Assembly (NCBI RefSeq): GCF_024519315.1
Contig: NZ_JANIIC010000088.1
Coordinates: 1 to 32,831, forward strand
Length of the DNA: 32,831 bases
Reading direction: 5' to 3'
Source: Streptomyces malaysiensis subsp. samsunensis
Lineage (GTDB): Bacteria > Actinomycetota > Actinomycetes > Streptomycetales > Streptomycetaceae
The notes beneath the pieces are model-generated. The model was not told the origin of the DNA, searched no databases, and worked only from the letters and a program-made list of their open reading frames with translations. A program made the position numbers and the translations under genes. Positions 1-12,300 of the stretch are shown here, one piece after another. How positions within the stretch are numbered: the stretch's first letter is position 1; each line of letters begins with the position of its first letter.

Positions 1-154
1 CATACCGGACTCGGCCGTTGATCTGACGCCGCAACACCGCGTTCTCGTGCCGCAACACGAGCAACTCCGCGTCCTTCGTGGCCTGGCTGCGCAGCAGTAC
101 CCGGGGGATGGACAGTAGCTTGCGCACGACCTTGTACACCAGTGAGACGGTCAC
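1..154 (-). CDS. N-terminal part of an integrase-type transposase, cut by the window edge
   Basis: A minus-strand frame opens at a GTG (154-152) and stays open to base 2, giving about 51 residues beginning VTVSLVYKVVRKLLSIPRVL and containing the segment KDAELLVLRHENAVLRRQI. That basic, coiled-coil-like opening is typical of integrase-core (DDE, IS3/IS481-like) transposases that are frequent in actinomycetes. The catalytic domain would lie beyond base 1, so intactness cannot be judged. It lies about 230 bp beyond the 3' end of the last PKS gene and probably marks a cluster edge or an insertion site. Family assignment rests on my recognition of the N-terminal pattern alone. Confidence 0.6.
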   Translation of the reverse strand, partial: MTVSLVYKVVRKLLSIPRVLLRSQATKDAELLVLRHENAVLRRQINGRVRY

Positions 155-160
155 GCGGAC

Positions 161-331
161 ATGCTCTCAGCCGAGGCCGAATACCTGACGTCACCTGCAG
201 CGACGACTTTCCGAGCCCCACACGCGGCCGCACTCAACCTCTACCGCCTCGACGCCTGGTGGACCGGAACCCCCCTGGGCACAACACGAGTCTCCCACTA
301 CGAACAAATCGTCCTCAGTCTCGCGGCCTGA
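161..331 (+). pseudogene. possible C-terminal remnant of a transposase
   Basis: A 56-codon plus-strand frame (ATG 161, TGA 329-331) ends with LNLYRLDAWWTGTPLG followed by TTRVSHYEQIVLSLAA. The tail looks like the last residues of a transposase reading toward the cluster, but I cannot name the family. There is no convincing ribosome-binding site, and the frame starts only 7 bp from the divergent integrase start, so a truncated relic is likelier than a functional small gene. The remaining bases to 384 show no further gene and no clear terminator for the PKS that ends at 385. Confidence 0.3.
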
Positions 332-384
332 TCGACAAAACCCAGATCACATCGACCAACAGAGTCCTCCAGGTGTTGCCTCGG

Positions 385-3300
385 TCAGGTACCTGAGTTC
401 CACGCGTTGTCGAGAGTTTCGAACAGTTCGTCGTCCGTCGCCGACTCGATATCGACGGCTGCTGTTCCCTGTGGGGCTGACTGCGCTGCGCCCCACTTGC
501 TCAGGACCTCTTGGAGACGGGCGCTGACGATCCCGCGCATTCGGGGATCAATGGGGTCGGCCGCTAGTACCGCCTCCAGTTTGTCGAGCTCTTGCAGAAC
601 TGTGCTGTCGACCGCGGCCTCGTTGTCCGGATCCGGAATCAGCCGGTCGTGCAGGTAGCCAGCGAGAGCGGACGTGTTCGGGTAGTCGAACACCAGCGTG
701 GTCGGCAGCTGCAGACCGGTGACCGTCCCCAGACGGTTTCGCAGCTCGACCGCTGTCAAGGAATCAAAGCCCATATCGAGGAAACCGCGATGGGCGTCCA
801 GTACCTCTGGCGACGGAAGTCCGAGGACCAAGGCGACGTTGGCACCCACGGCTTCGAGCACCAGGTCGTACTGCTGGTCCGCGGGCAGTGCGCCGAAGCG
901 ATCTCCGGAAGCGAACACTCCAGGAGGCGTGGACGAAGCGGTTTCCACGCGCCGCGCTCCCGCGTGGACGAGCCCGCGGAAGGGTGCAGGAAGCTCCTCG
1001 GCAGTAGCTCGCCTGCGCAGTGCGGCGACATCCAACCTGATGGGGACAAACACGGACTCTCGCGGCGTGGCGAGGGCCTCGTCCAGCAGGTGGAGCCCCG
1101 TGTCCGCATCGAGGGGAGCGATACCAGAGCGTTCGATCCGGGTGGTCCCGATTTTGTCGATCGTTCCCCCCATGCCTCTGTCCTGCGCCCATAAACCCCA
1201 GGCCAAGGAGACCCCCGGCAGGCCCATGGCCTGCCGGTGCCGGGCCAGCGTGTCGAGGAAAGTGTTGGCGGTCGCATAGTTCGCCTGGCCGGGGTTGCCC
1301 ACGACGCCCGCTATGGACGAGAAGAGTACGAAGCTTGCTACCCCTTGACCCTGCGTGAGCTCGTGCAGGTTCCACGCCGCATCGACTTTCGAGCGCAAGA
1401 CGGAGTCGAAGCGCTCGGGCGAAAGGTTCTCCAGGGCGCCGTCGTCGAGGACCCCCGCCGCGTGCACCACCGCGGTGAGGGGGTGTTCTGCCGGCACTGC
1501 TGCGAGCAGTTCAGCCACTGCCGTACGGTCCGCCACGTCGCAGGCCACGACCGCCGTCTCGGCGCCCAAGGACTGGAGTTCCGCCGCCAATTCCGCCATG
1601 CCTTCGGCATGCGGACCGCGTCGGCTGACGAGCAGCAATCGGCGTGCACCATGCCGGGCCACCAGATGCCGGGCTATCAGGCTGCCCAGGAACCCTGAGG
1701 CTCCGGTAATGAGAACGGTGCCCTCGGGATCCAGGACGGCATCACTGGAATCGGGGCCGGTGGCGAGTCGGCCGAGACGCGGCACGAGCGCCGTGCCGCC
1801 TCGAAGCCCGAGCTGCGGTTCGTCTGTGGCGACAGCGGCAGGCAGGGCATGCCAAGAGTTCAGCTGCCCGTCGAGGTCGATCAGAGTGATGCGACCGGGG
1901 TACTCCGACTGCGCGGTGCGCAGCAGGCCCCACAGCGGGGCAACTGCCAGGTCGGGTGCCTCGCCGCGACGGACGGCCGCGCCGTTTTCTGTCAGTATCA
2001 GCAGTCGGGCAGCCGAGATGGCGTCGTGGGTGAGCCACTCCCGCAATGCTCCGAGCGTGTGCCGGATGGTCCCGCGTAGCATCTCCGGCACACTTGCCGT
2101 ACTGGGCGGCTCACCAGCGACGCAGGACGTCACCGCGATCACCAACATGTCCGGAGCCGACGCTCCATTCGCCACGGCTGCGTGCAAGGCGGGCAGATCG
2201 GCGTACGTGTCCACATCATCCCCGACCCGAGTGATGGCTTGGACCAGGTGGTGCCGGTTTGCCGAGGCGCCCACCAGCGCCCACCGACGTCTGAATGCTG
2301 CCGTGCCAGTCGGTCCTTCGGAGAGGGACAGCTCGGCCCAGGCGTCTTCGTACAGGGCGCCTGCATCGTCCCCAGTCGCACGGAGGTGCTCGGCGTTCAA
2401 CGGACGCAGTGACAGGGCATCGACCCGCGCTATGGGCGTGCCGTCACGGCTGGTCAATTGCAGCGCGGCCGAGCTGCCGTGTTCGTCATTGAGTGTGATA
2501 CGGACTCTGGCCGACCGCGGATCCGAGGCGTTCAAGGCCGAACCCGACCAGGAGAACGGCACCCGGATCGACTGCTCCTCCTCATCCCATGCGAGGGGCC
2601 TGAGCGCGGCGTCCAGGAGGGCGGGGTGTATGGCGAAGGGGCCGAGGGGGCTGGGCACGGCCTCGTCGGGAAGCTCAACGTCCACGAAGATCTCGTGGTC
2701 CTTCTTCCATGCAGCCCGTATGCCCTGAAGGGCGGGACCGTAGTCAAGTCCGGCTGAGGCGAGCCGGCTGTGAAGGGCAGGCAGGTCGATCGGCTCGGCG
2801 GCAGGCGGCGGCCATGCGGCCTCGGCCCTTGAGAACTCTGCGGTTTGGGTGTGTGTGGGGGTGAGGGTGCCGGTGGCGTGGCAGGTCCAGGGTGGGTTGG
2901 GTTGGTTTTGGGGGCGTGTGTGGATGGTGAGTGTGTGTCGGTTGGTGTCGTCTGTTCGGTGGAGGGTTAGTTGGATGTGGAGTGTGTCGGTTTGGGGGAT
3001 GAGGAGGGGTGTTTGGATGGTGAGTTCTTCGAGGTGGGGGCAGTTGATGTGGTTGCCGGCTTGGTGGGCTAGTTCGAGGAGTGCGGTGCCGGGGAGGAGT
3101 GTGTGGCCGGCGATGGTGTGGTCGGCGAGCCAGGGGTGTGTGGTGAGGGAGAGGTGTCCGGTGAGGATGGCTCCGGTGTTGTCGGGGAGGTCTGTTGTGG
3201 TGGTGAGGAGGGGGTGTTTGGAGTGGTTGTGGTGGGTGGTTGGTGTGGTGGAGAGCCAGTAGCGGCGGCGCTGGAAGGGATAGGTGGGCGGGGTGGTGGT

Positions 3301-6300
3301 GCGGGTGGTGTCTGTGGTGGCGTAGATGGTGTTCCAGGTGATGGGTGTTCCGTGTGCGTGGGCGCGGGTGATGGCGGTTGTGAACGTCTCGGTTTCCGGC
3401 TGTTGGGCGCGCAGCAGGGGGATGTGGACGGTTTTCGTCTCGGGGGTGGTGTGTTGTTTGGCGAGTGTGGTGAGGGTGGGGTCGGGGCCGAGTTCGAGGG
3501 TGGTGGTGATGCCGAGTTGATGGAGGTGGTGGATTCCGTCGGAGAAGCGGACGGTGTTTCGGACGTGGTGGACCCAGTATTCGGGTGAGCAGAGTTGTTC
3601 GGGGGTTGCGGTGTTTCCGGTGAGGTTGGAGATGATGGGTGTGTGTGGGGTGTGGTATTGAAGTTGTTCGGCAATTTTGCGGAATGCGTCGAGCATGCCG
3701 TCCATGTGGGGGGAATGGAAGGCGTGGCTGACGGGTAGGCGGTGTGCTTTCCGTCCTTGGTTTTTCCAGAGTTGCATGGTTTCGAGGACGGCGGTTTCGT
3801 CGCCGGATATGACGGTGGTGGTGGGGCTGTTGACGGCGGCGATGGAGATTTCGTGTGCGCGGTTTGTGAGCAGGGGGAGGATTTCGTTTTCTGTTCCTTG
3901 GAGTGCTGCCATGGCGCCGTGGGCGGGCAGTGCTTGCATGAGGTGCCCTCGTTGGGTGACGAGGGTGCATGCGTCGTGGAGTGAGAGGACGCCTGCGGCG
4001 TGGGCTGCGGTGATTTCGCCGATGGAGTGGCCGATGAGGTAGTCGGGGGTGATCCCGTGGTGTTGGGTGAGTCGGAAGAGTGCGGTCTCGAGGGCGAAGA
4101 GCGCGGTTTGTGTGTAGAGGGTTTGGTTGAGGAGTTCAGCAGCTTGAGTACCGGGACGGGAGAAGGTGATGTCGTGGAGGGGGTGTTCTAGGTGGGGGTC
4201 GATGTGTGTGGTTATTTCGTCGAATGCTTCGGCGAAGATTGATGATGTTTCGTAGAGTTCTCGGCCCATTCCTGGGCGTTGGCTGCCTTGGCCGGTGAAC
4301 AGGAATGCGGTGGTGGCGGTGGTGGCCGTGGCGGTGGTTGCGTGTGGGTGGGGTTGTCCTTGGGCGATGGATTGCAGGGTGTGGAGGAAGTCGTTGCGGT
4401 CGTGGCCGATGGCGATGGCCCGGTGGGGGAAGCGGGCGCGGTTGGCCAGCGTGTGGCCGAGAGTGGTCGGATCGAGGTCAGGCCGTTCTTGGATCCATTG
4501 GGCCAGTTGTGCTGCTTGGTCGCGGAGTGCGGGTTCGGACTTGGCGGACAGCACCCACGGGATCACCGTGTGGGGATGGGTTTCCGGGTGGGGGGCGGAA
4601 GGCGGAGCGGGTGGGGGTTCTTCGATGATGGTGTGGGCGTTGGTGCCGGAGATGCCGAAGGAGGAGATGCCGGCTCGGCGGGGGCGGGAGGGGTCGTGTT
4701 CCCAGGCTTGCTGTTGGGTCAGCAGCTGGATGGTGCCCTGGTCCCAGTCGACGTGGGGGGTGGGTTCGGTGATGTGAAGGGTGCGGGGCAGTGTCTGCTG
4801 GTGCAGGGCCATGACTGTTTTGATGATGCCGCCGACGCCGGCGGCGGCTTGGGTGTGGCCGATGTTGGATTTCAGGGAGCCTAGCCACAACGGCCGCTGG
4901 GCTGGGCGGTGCTGCCCGTAGACGGTTTGTAGGGCGTGTGCTTCGATCGGGTCGCCGAGGGTGGTGCCGGTGCCGTGGGCTTCGACTGCGTCGATGTCTG
5001 CCGGGGCCAGTCCGGCGTTGTGCAGGGCTTGGCGGATGACGCGTTCTTGTGCGGGGCCGTTGGGTGCGGTCAGTCCGTTGCTGGCGCCGTCCTGGTTGAT
5101 GGCGGTGCCGCGGACCAGGGCGAGTACGGGGTGGCCGAGGCGTTGGGCGTCGGAGAGTCGTTCGATCAGAAGGAGTCCGACGCCTTCGCTCCAGCCGGTG
5201 CCGTCGGCGGTGGCGGAGAATGCCTTGCAGCGTCCATCTCTCGACAGGCCCCGCTGGCGGCTGAACTCCACGAAGGTGCCCGGTGTCGCCATGACCGTGG
5301 CGCCTCCGGCAAGTGCCAAGGAGCACTCACCCTGCCGCAGGGACTGCACAGCCAGATGCAGCGCCACCAGCGACGACGAACACGCCGTGTCCACCGTTAC
5401 CGCAGGGCCCTCAAACCCGAACGTATAAGCAATCCGCCCCGACGCCACACTTACTGAACTACCTGTCAGCAGATAGCCGTCTGTGCCTTCCGCTGGATCG
5501 TCCATTCGAGGCCCGTATGCCGAAGCCATCATTCCCGCGAACACGCCGGTGTCGCTGCCGCGCAGGGCGGTAGGGTCGATGCCCGCGCGTTCCAGCGCCT
5601 CCCACGCGGTTTCCAGCAGCAGCCGCTGCTGCGGGTCGGTGGCTGTGGCCTCGCGATGGCTGATGCCGAAGAATTCCGGGTCGAAGTTGGCCGCGTCGTA
5701 CAGGAAGCCACCGTGCCGGGTGTAGGACTTGCCCGCAGCCTCAGGGTCGGGATCGTAGAGTTCTTCGACAGCCCAACCGCGGTCGGTGGGGAACTCGCCG
5801 ACCGCGTCCATACCGTCGGCGACCAGCCGCCACAACGTCTCCGGCGAGGACACACCCCCCGGATAGCGGCAGGCCATCCCCACGATCGCTATCGGATCGT
5901 CATCCACCCCAACAGGCGAAGAGTGAGTCTCATCAGCCGCGTCGGCTTCGCCGACAAGCCTTTCCTGTAGGAAAGCGACCACCGCGCTGGGGGTCGGATG
6001 GTCGAAGACAAGTGCGGCTGGCAGCGACAACCCGATCACGGTGTTCAACTGGTTCCGCAAGTCGACAGCTGTCAAGGAGTCGAATCCGAAGTCCTTGAAC
6101 GTCCGCTCGCTGTCGAACCAGGTGGACGTATCGGAAGGCCCGTACCCGAGCACCGTTGCCATGGTAGTCCGCACCAGACGAGAGAGCTCCTCACCGCGCT
6201 CGGACTCCGTAAGCGCGGCGAGACGCTGAGCTGAAGCGACACTCGAATGACCTGCCGAGCCGGTGCTCATGGCCTGGTGGGCCGTGTCGCGGACAATTCC

Positions 6301-9300
6301 GCGCAGTAGAGGGGGGAGTGGACCGGCAGCGGCCCTGGCCCGCAACGCGACCGGATCGAGCTTGGCCGGAACCAGCACAGCATTGTCGGATGCCATCGCT
6401 CGGTCGAACAGCGCGAGACCGTACTGCGGGGTCATGGCTATGATGCCGCCACGGGCTATCCGCGCCGCGTCCGCCGGGGAGAGAGCGTCGGCCATTCCTC
6501 CCTGCGTCTGCCACAGGCCCCATGCCAACGAGGTGCCAGGCATCCCCAGGTGCCTACGGTGTTGCGCGAGGCCGTCGAGGAAGGCATTCGTGGCGGCATA
6601 ATTGCTCTGTCCTGCCGTCCCCACGGTGCCTGCGATAGAGGAGAACAGCAGAAATGCGCTGAGATTCAGCCCCTGGGTCAGCTCGTGCAGGTGCCAGGCG
6701 GCGTCCGCCTTCGGGCGGAACACGCCGTCGAACCGCTCTGCTGTCTGTGACGCGATCGTCCCGTCGTCGAGTGCGCCGGCTATGTGCACCACGGCCGTCA
6801 ACGGATGCTCGTCCGGTACCCTCGCCAGCAGCTCCGCCACTGCCGCACGGTCTGAGACATCGCAGGAGGCGACTGCGGTCTCCGCGCCCAGCGCGCGCAA
6901 CTCGTCTACGAACTCGGGCATCCCCGGCGCTGACAATCCGCGGCGGTTGACGAGCAGCAGATGGCGCACGCGGTATGTGGCTGCCAGATGGCGGCTTACC
7001 AGACGCCCCAGAGCTCCAGAGGCGCCGGTGATGACGACGGTGCCCTCGACGTCCAGCCCCTGCATGGGAGAGCTCGCTAGGCCAGCCTTCGGTGCTGCCA
7101 CATTTGCTCGGACGAGCCGTGGGACATACACGCTGTCGCCTCGCAAAGCGAATTGCGTTTCCTCGCTCCTGACGATGGCCGCGATGTCGGCCGAGGAAAG
7201 TTCGCCTTCGACGACGTCGACGATGCTGACGCGACCCGGATTCTCAGCCTGCGCGGCTCGCAGCATGCCCCATACCGAGGCTCCCGCCAGGTCCCGGACC
7301 TCATCCCCGGGTCGGGAGACCACCGCGTTTCGTGTGGCGACGACTAGTCGGGACGCGGCGAAACGCGTGTCGACAAGCCATCGCTGCAGGAAGCTGAGGA
7401 GGCGGTTCGCCGATGCCCGGACCCTGTCGAGGACGCCCTCGTGGGCGGGGGCAATAGTAGTTGGAGCTGTCGCATCGAAGAGTACATATTTCGGAGCCGA
7501 AGGGCCGTCCACGAACAGCGCGTCGGGGTCAGTCGCACCGAAGGTGGCCTTCAGCACCGGGTCACCGGTGACGACCGCCAACGAATCAGCGGAAACCGCC
7601 TGCTTCTCCGATATCCGCGAGACGGCTTCCCACTCCACCGCGTACAGATCGTCAGCGGCAGCCGAGGGCTGGGGGGCGGCCAACTGCTGTCGTGAGGTCG
7701 GCCGCAGCGTGACCGAGGCCAGGAACGCGACAGGATTGTTTGTGTGATCCCAGAGGGATACTTGCATGTTGCCCGTGCCTTTCGCGGCCAATTCGACCCG
7801 AAGGGCAGTGGCCCCGGAAGCATAGAGACGCATCCCCGACCAGGAGAAGGGCAGCCATAGAGTGTTGTCGTCCTGAAGGAGAGAGGCGAGCCCTGCGTGG
7901 AGTGCGCTGTCCAGGAGGGCGGGGTGCACGGCGAAGGAGCCAGGGGGCGCGTGCGCCTCATCAGGCAACTCGATCTCCGCGTACACCCTGTCGGCGATTC
8001 GCCAAGCCCGCTGTGTGCCCTGGAACTGTGGGCCGTATTCGTAGCCTGCCGCAGCGAGCTGTTCGTACATGGCATTGACGTCGAGAGCCTGAGCGTCCTG
8101 CGGGGGCCAGGTTTCGCGTTGAACCGCCGCTCCACGCTCTGCGGTTTGGGTGTGTGTGGGGGTGAGGGTGCCGGTGGCGTGGCAGGTCCAGGGTGGGTTG
8201 GGTTGGTTTTGGGGGCGTGTGTGGATGGTGAGTGTGTGTCGGTTGGTGTCGTCTGTTCGGTGGAGGGTTAGTTGGATGTGGAGTGTGTCGGTTTGGGGGA
8301 TGAGGAGGGGTGTTTGGATGGTGAGTTCTTCGAGGTGGGGGCAGTTGATGTGGTTGCCGGCTTGGTGGGCTAGTTCGAGGAGTGCGGTGCCGGGGAGGAG
8401 TGTGTGGCCGGCGATGGTGTGGTCGGCGAGCCAGGGGTGTGTGGTGAGGGAGAGGTGTCCGGTGAGGATGGCTCCGGTGTTGTCGGGGAGGTCTGTTGTG
8501 GTGGTGAGGAGGGGGTGTTTGGAGTGGTTGTGGTGGGTGGTTGGTGTGGTGGAGAGCCAGTAGCGGCGGCGCTGGAAGGGATAGGTGGGCGGGGTGGTGG
8601 TGCGGGTGGTGTCTGTGGTGGCGTAGATGGTGTTCCAGGTGATGGGTGTTCCGTGTGCGTGGGCGCGGGTGATGGCGGTTGTGAACGTCTCGGTTTCCGG
8701 CTGTTGGGCGCGCAGCAGGGGGATGTGGACGGTTTTCGTCTCGGGGGTGGTGTGTTGTTTGGCGAGTGTGGTGAGGGTGGGGTCGGGGCCGAGTTCGAGG
8801 GTGGTGGTGATGCCGAGTTGATGGAGGTGGTGGATTCCGTCGGAGAAGCGGACGGTGTTTCGGACGTGGTGGACCCAGTATTCGGGTGAGCAGAGTTGTT
8901 CGGGGGTTGCGGTGTTTCCGGTGAGGTTGGAGATGATGGGTGTGTGTGGGGTGTGGTATTGAAGTTGTTCGGCAATTTTGCGGAATGCGTCGAGCATGCC
9001 GTCCATGTGGGGGGAATGGAAGGCGTGGCTGACGGGTAGGCGGTGTGCTTTCCGTCCTTGGTTTTTCCAGAGTTGCATGGTTTCGAGGACGGCGGTTTCG
9101 TCGCCGGATATGACGGTGGTGGTGGGGCTGTTGACGGCGGCGATGGAGATTTCGTGTGCGCGGTTTGTGAGCAGGGGGAGGATTTCGTTTTCTGTTCCTT
9201 GGAGTGCTGCCATGGCGCCGTGGGCGGGCAGTGCTTGCATGAGGTGCCCTCGTTGGGTGACGAGGGTGCATGCGTCGTGGAGTGAGAGGACGCCTGCGGC

Positions 9301-12300
9301 GTGGGCTGCGGTGATTTCGCCGATGGAGTGGCCGATGAGGTAGTCGGGGGTGATCCCGTGGTGTTGGGTGAGTCGGAAGAGTGCGGTCTCGAGGGCGAAG
9401 AGCGCGGTTTGTGTGTAGAGGGTTTGGTTGAGGAGTTCAGCAGCTTGAGTACCGGGACGGGAGAAGGTGATGTCGTGGAGGGGGTGTTCTAGGTGGGGGT
9501 CGATGTGTGTGGTTATTTCGTCGAATGCTTCGGCGAAGATTGATGATGTTTCGTAGAGTTCTCGGCCCATTCCTGGGCGTTGGCTGCCTTGGCCGGTGAA
9601 CAGGAATGCGGTGGTGGCGGTGGTGGCCGTGGCGGTGGTTGCGTGTGGGTGGGGTTGTCCTTGGGCGATGGATTGCAGGGTGTGGAGGAAGTCGTTGCGG
9701 TCGTGGCCGATGGCGATGGCCCGGTGGGGGAAGCGGGCGCGGTTGGCCAGCGTGTGGCCGAGAGTGGTCGGATCGAGGTCAGGCCGTTCTTGGATCCATT
9801 GGGCCAGTTGTGCTGCTTGGTCGCGGAGTGCGGGTTCGGACTTGGCGGACAGCACCCACGGGATCACCGTGTGGGGATGGGTTTCCGGGTGGGGGGCGGA
9901 AGGCGGAGCGGGTGGGGGTTCTTCGATGATGGTGTGGGCGTTGGTGCCGGAGATGCCGAAGGAGGAGATGCCGGCTCGGCGGGGGCGGGAGGGGTCGTGT
10001 TCCCAGGCTTGCTGTTGGGTCAGCAGCTGGATGGTGCCCTGGTCCCAGTCGACGTGGGGGGTGGGTTCGGTGATGTGAAGGGTGCGGGGCAGTGTCTGCT
10101 GGTGCAGGGCCATGACTGTTTTGATGATGCCGCCGACGCCGGCGGCGGCTTGGGTGTGGCCGATGTTGGATTTCAGGGAGCCTAGCCACAACGGCCGCTG
10201 GGCTGGGCGGTGCTGCCCGTAGACGGTTTGTAGGGCGTGTGCTTCGATCGGGTCGCCGAGGGTGGTGCCGGTGCCGTGGGCTTCGACTGCGTCGATGTCT
10301 GCCGGGGCCAGTCCGGCGTTGTGCAGGGCTTGGCGGATGACGCGTTCTTGTGCGGGGCCGTTGGGTGCGGTCAGTCCGTTGCTGGCGCCGTCCTGGTTGA
10401 TGGCGGTGCCGCGGACCAGGGCGAGTACGGGGTGGCCGAGGCGTTGGGCGTCGGAGAGTCGTTCGATCAGAAGGAGTCCGACGCCTTCGCTCCAGCCGGT
10501 GCCGTCGGCGGTGGCGGAGAATGCCTTGCAGCGTCCATCTCTCGACAGGCCCCGCTGGCGGCTGAACTCCACGAAGGTGCCCGGTGTCGCCATGACCGTG
10601 GCGCCTCCGGCAAGTGCCAAGGAGCACTCACCCTGCCGCAGGGACTGCACAGCCAGATGCAGCGCCACCAGCGACGACGAACACGCCGTGTCCACCGTTA
10701 CCGCAGGGCCCTCAAACCCGAACGTATAAGCAATCCGCCCCGACGCCACACTTACTGAACTACCTGTCAGCAGATAGCCGTCTGTGCCTTCCGCTGGATC
10801 GTCCATTCGAGGCCCGTATGCCGAAGCCATCATTCCCGCGAACACGCCGGTGTCGCTGCCGCGCAGGGCGGTAGGGTCGATGCCCGCGCGTTCCAGCGCC
10901 TCCCACGCGGTTTCCAGCAGCAGCCGCTGCTGCGGGTCCATCGCCAGTGTTTCCCGGGGATTGATGCCGAAGAATTCCGGGTCGAAGTTGGCCGCGTCGT
11001 ACAGGAAGCCACCGTGCCGGGTGTAGGACTTGCCCGCAGCCTCAGGGTCGGGATCGTAGAGTTCTTCGACAGCCCAACCGCGGTCGGTGGGGAACTCGCC
11101 GACCGCGTCCATACCGTCGGCGACCAGCCGCCACAACGTCTCCGGCGAGGACACACCCCCCGGATAGCGGCAGGCCATCCCCACGATCGCTATCGGATCG
11201 TCATCCACCCCAACAGGTGGAGCAGAGTCCCCCGAGCTGCCTTCGGCGCTGGACAGGAGTCGGTCCATGTGATGGGCGAGCGCGAGCGGTGTCGGGTGGC
11301 TGAACACGGATGTCGTGGCCAGCTTCAAACCTGTCTCAGCCACGAGCTGGTTGCGCAGCTCCACCGCTGTCAGGGAGTCGAAACCGATGTCCTTGAAGGT
11401 ATGCGACGGATCGATACTCTGGGACTCGTCACTGTCGAGCACGGTCACTGCCCGATGGCACACGAGTCGGATCAGCTCCTGCGCGCGATCTGCGGCCTCC
11501 AGGCCGCACATGCGGCGAGCCCATTCCGAGGGCGCCTGACCTGCTCCCCCTGGGACCTGTTCCTCGTCTGCCTCGTCGTTGTCGGCAAGCTGGACGTGCG
11601 GACCGAGACCGGGCAGGGGCCGCGTGGAAGGTGAGTCGACCCAGAAGGGACGGCGCTGGAAGGCATATGTTGGCAGCTGCACGTGGGATGTCCGCTGGCC
11701 GAACTGGGCCGACAGGTTCACAGGCACACCTTGCACATGGGCTCGGGCCACGGACGTCAGGAAGTGGTCAAGGCCGCCCTCATTCCGACGCAGTGACGGG
11801 ATGGCCGCAACTGCCGGGCCATCGTGTTTCTCCGCGGTCTCCTGGACGCCGATCGTGAGGACGGGATGGGGACTCACTTCAATGAACACATTGTGCCCGT
11901 CCCCGAGCAGGGCTTTCGTGGCCGACTCGAACTCGACGGTCCTGCGCAGGTTTTGGTACCAGTACTCGGCATTCAGCCCATCGGTGCTCATGTGGCGCCC
12001 GGTGACGGTCGAGTAGAAGGGTATGTCGCAAGCCTGGGGCCTCACGTCTGCCAGCGACGCGATCAGCTCGTTCTTGAGCGTCTCCACCTGCGGTGAGTGA
12101 GATGCATAATCGACGGCGATCCGCCGGGCTCGGATGTCCTCGTTCTCCAGCACGTTAATGAGCTCGTCCAGCGCCTGGACGTCACCGGATACAACTGTCG
12201 AATCAGGGCCGTTGACAGCGGCAATGCCGATTCTTTTGTTCCACCGGTGCAGTAGTGCCCTGGTTCGGTCGGCCGGCAGCAGGACGGAGACCATCCCGCC

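Noticed and set aside
2744..3970. His/Pro/Arg-rich minus-strand frame of about 400 codons, with a near copy at 7961-9271
   Set aside because: It is a shifted reading of the C/A-rich AT/DH coding sequence in the correct strand but wrong frame. The main PKS frame has clear domains.
8404..8889. Gly/Val-rich plus-strand frame, repeated at 3103-3588
   Set aside because: It is antisense to AT/DH and a product of the G/T-rich strand skew. It appears twice only because the DNA is duplicated.
2836..11217. Composite transposon or CRISPR explanation for the long repeats
   Set aside because: The repeats lie inside one intact reading frame and encode PKS domains. There are no terminal inverted repeats, transposase genes or regular short spacers.
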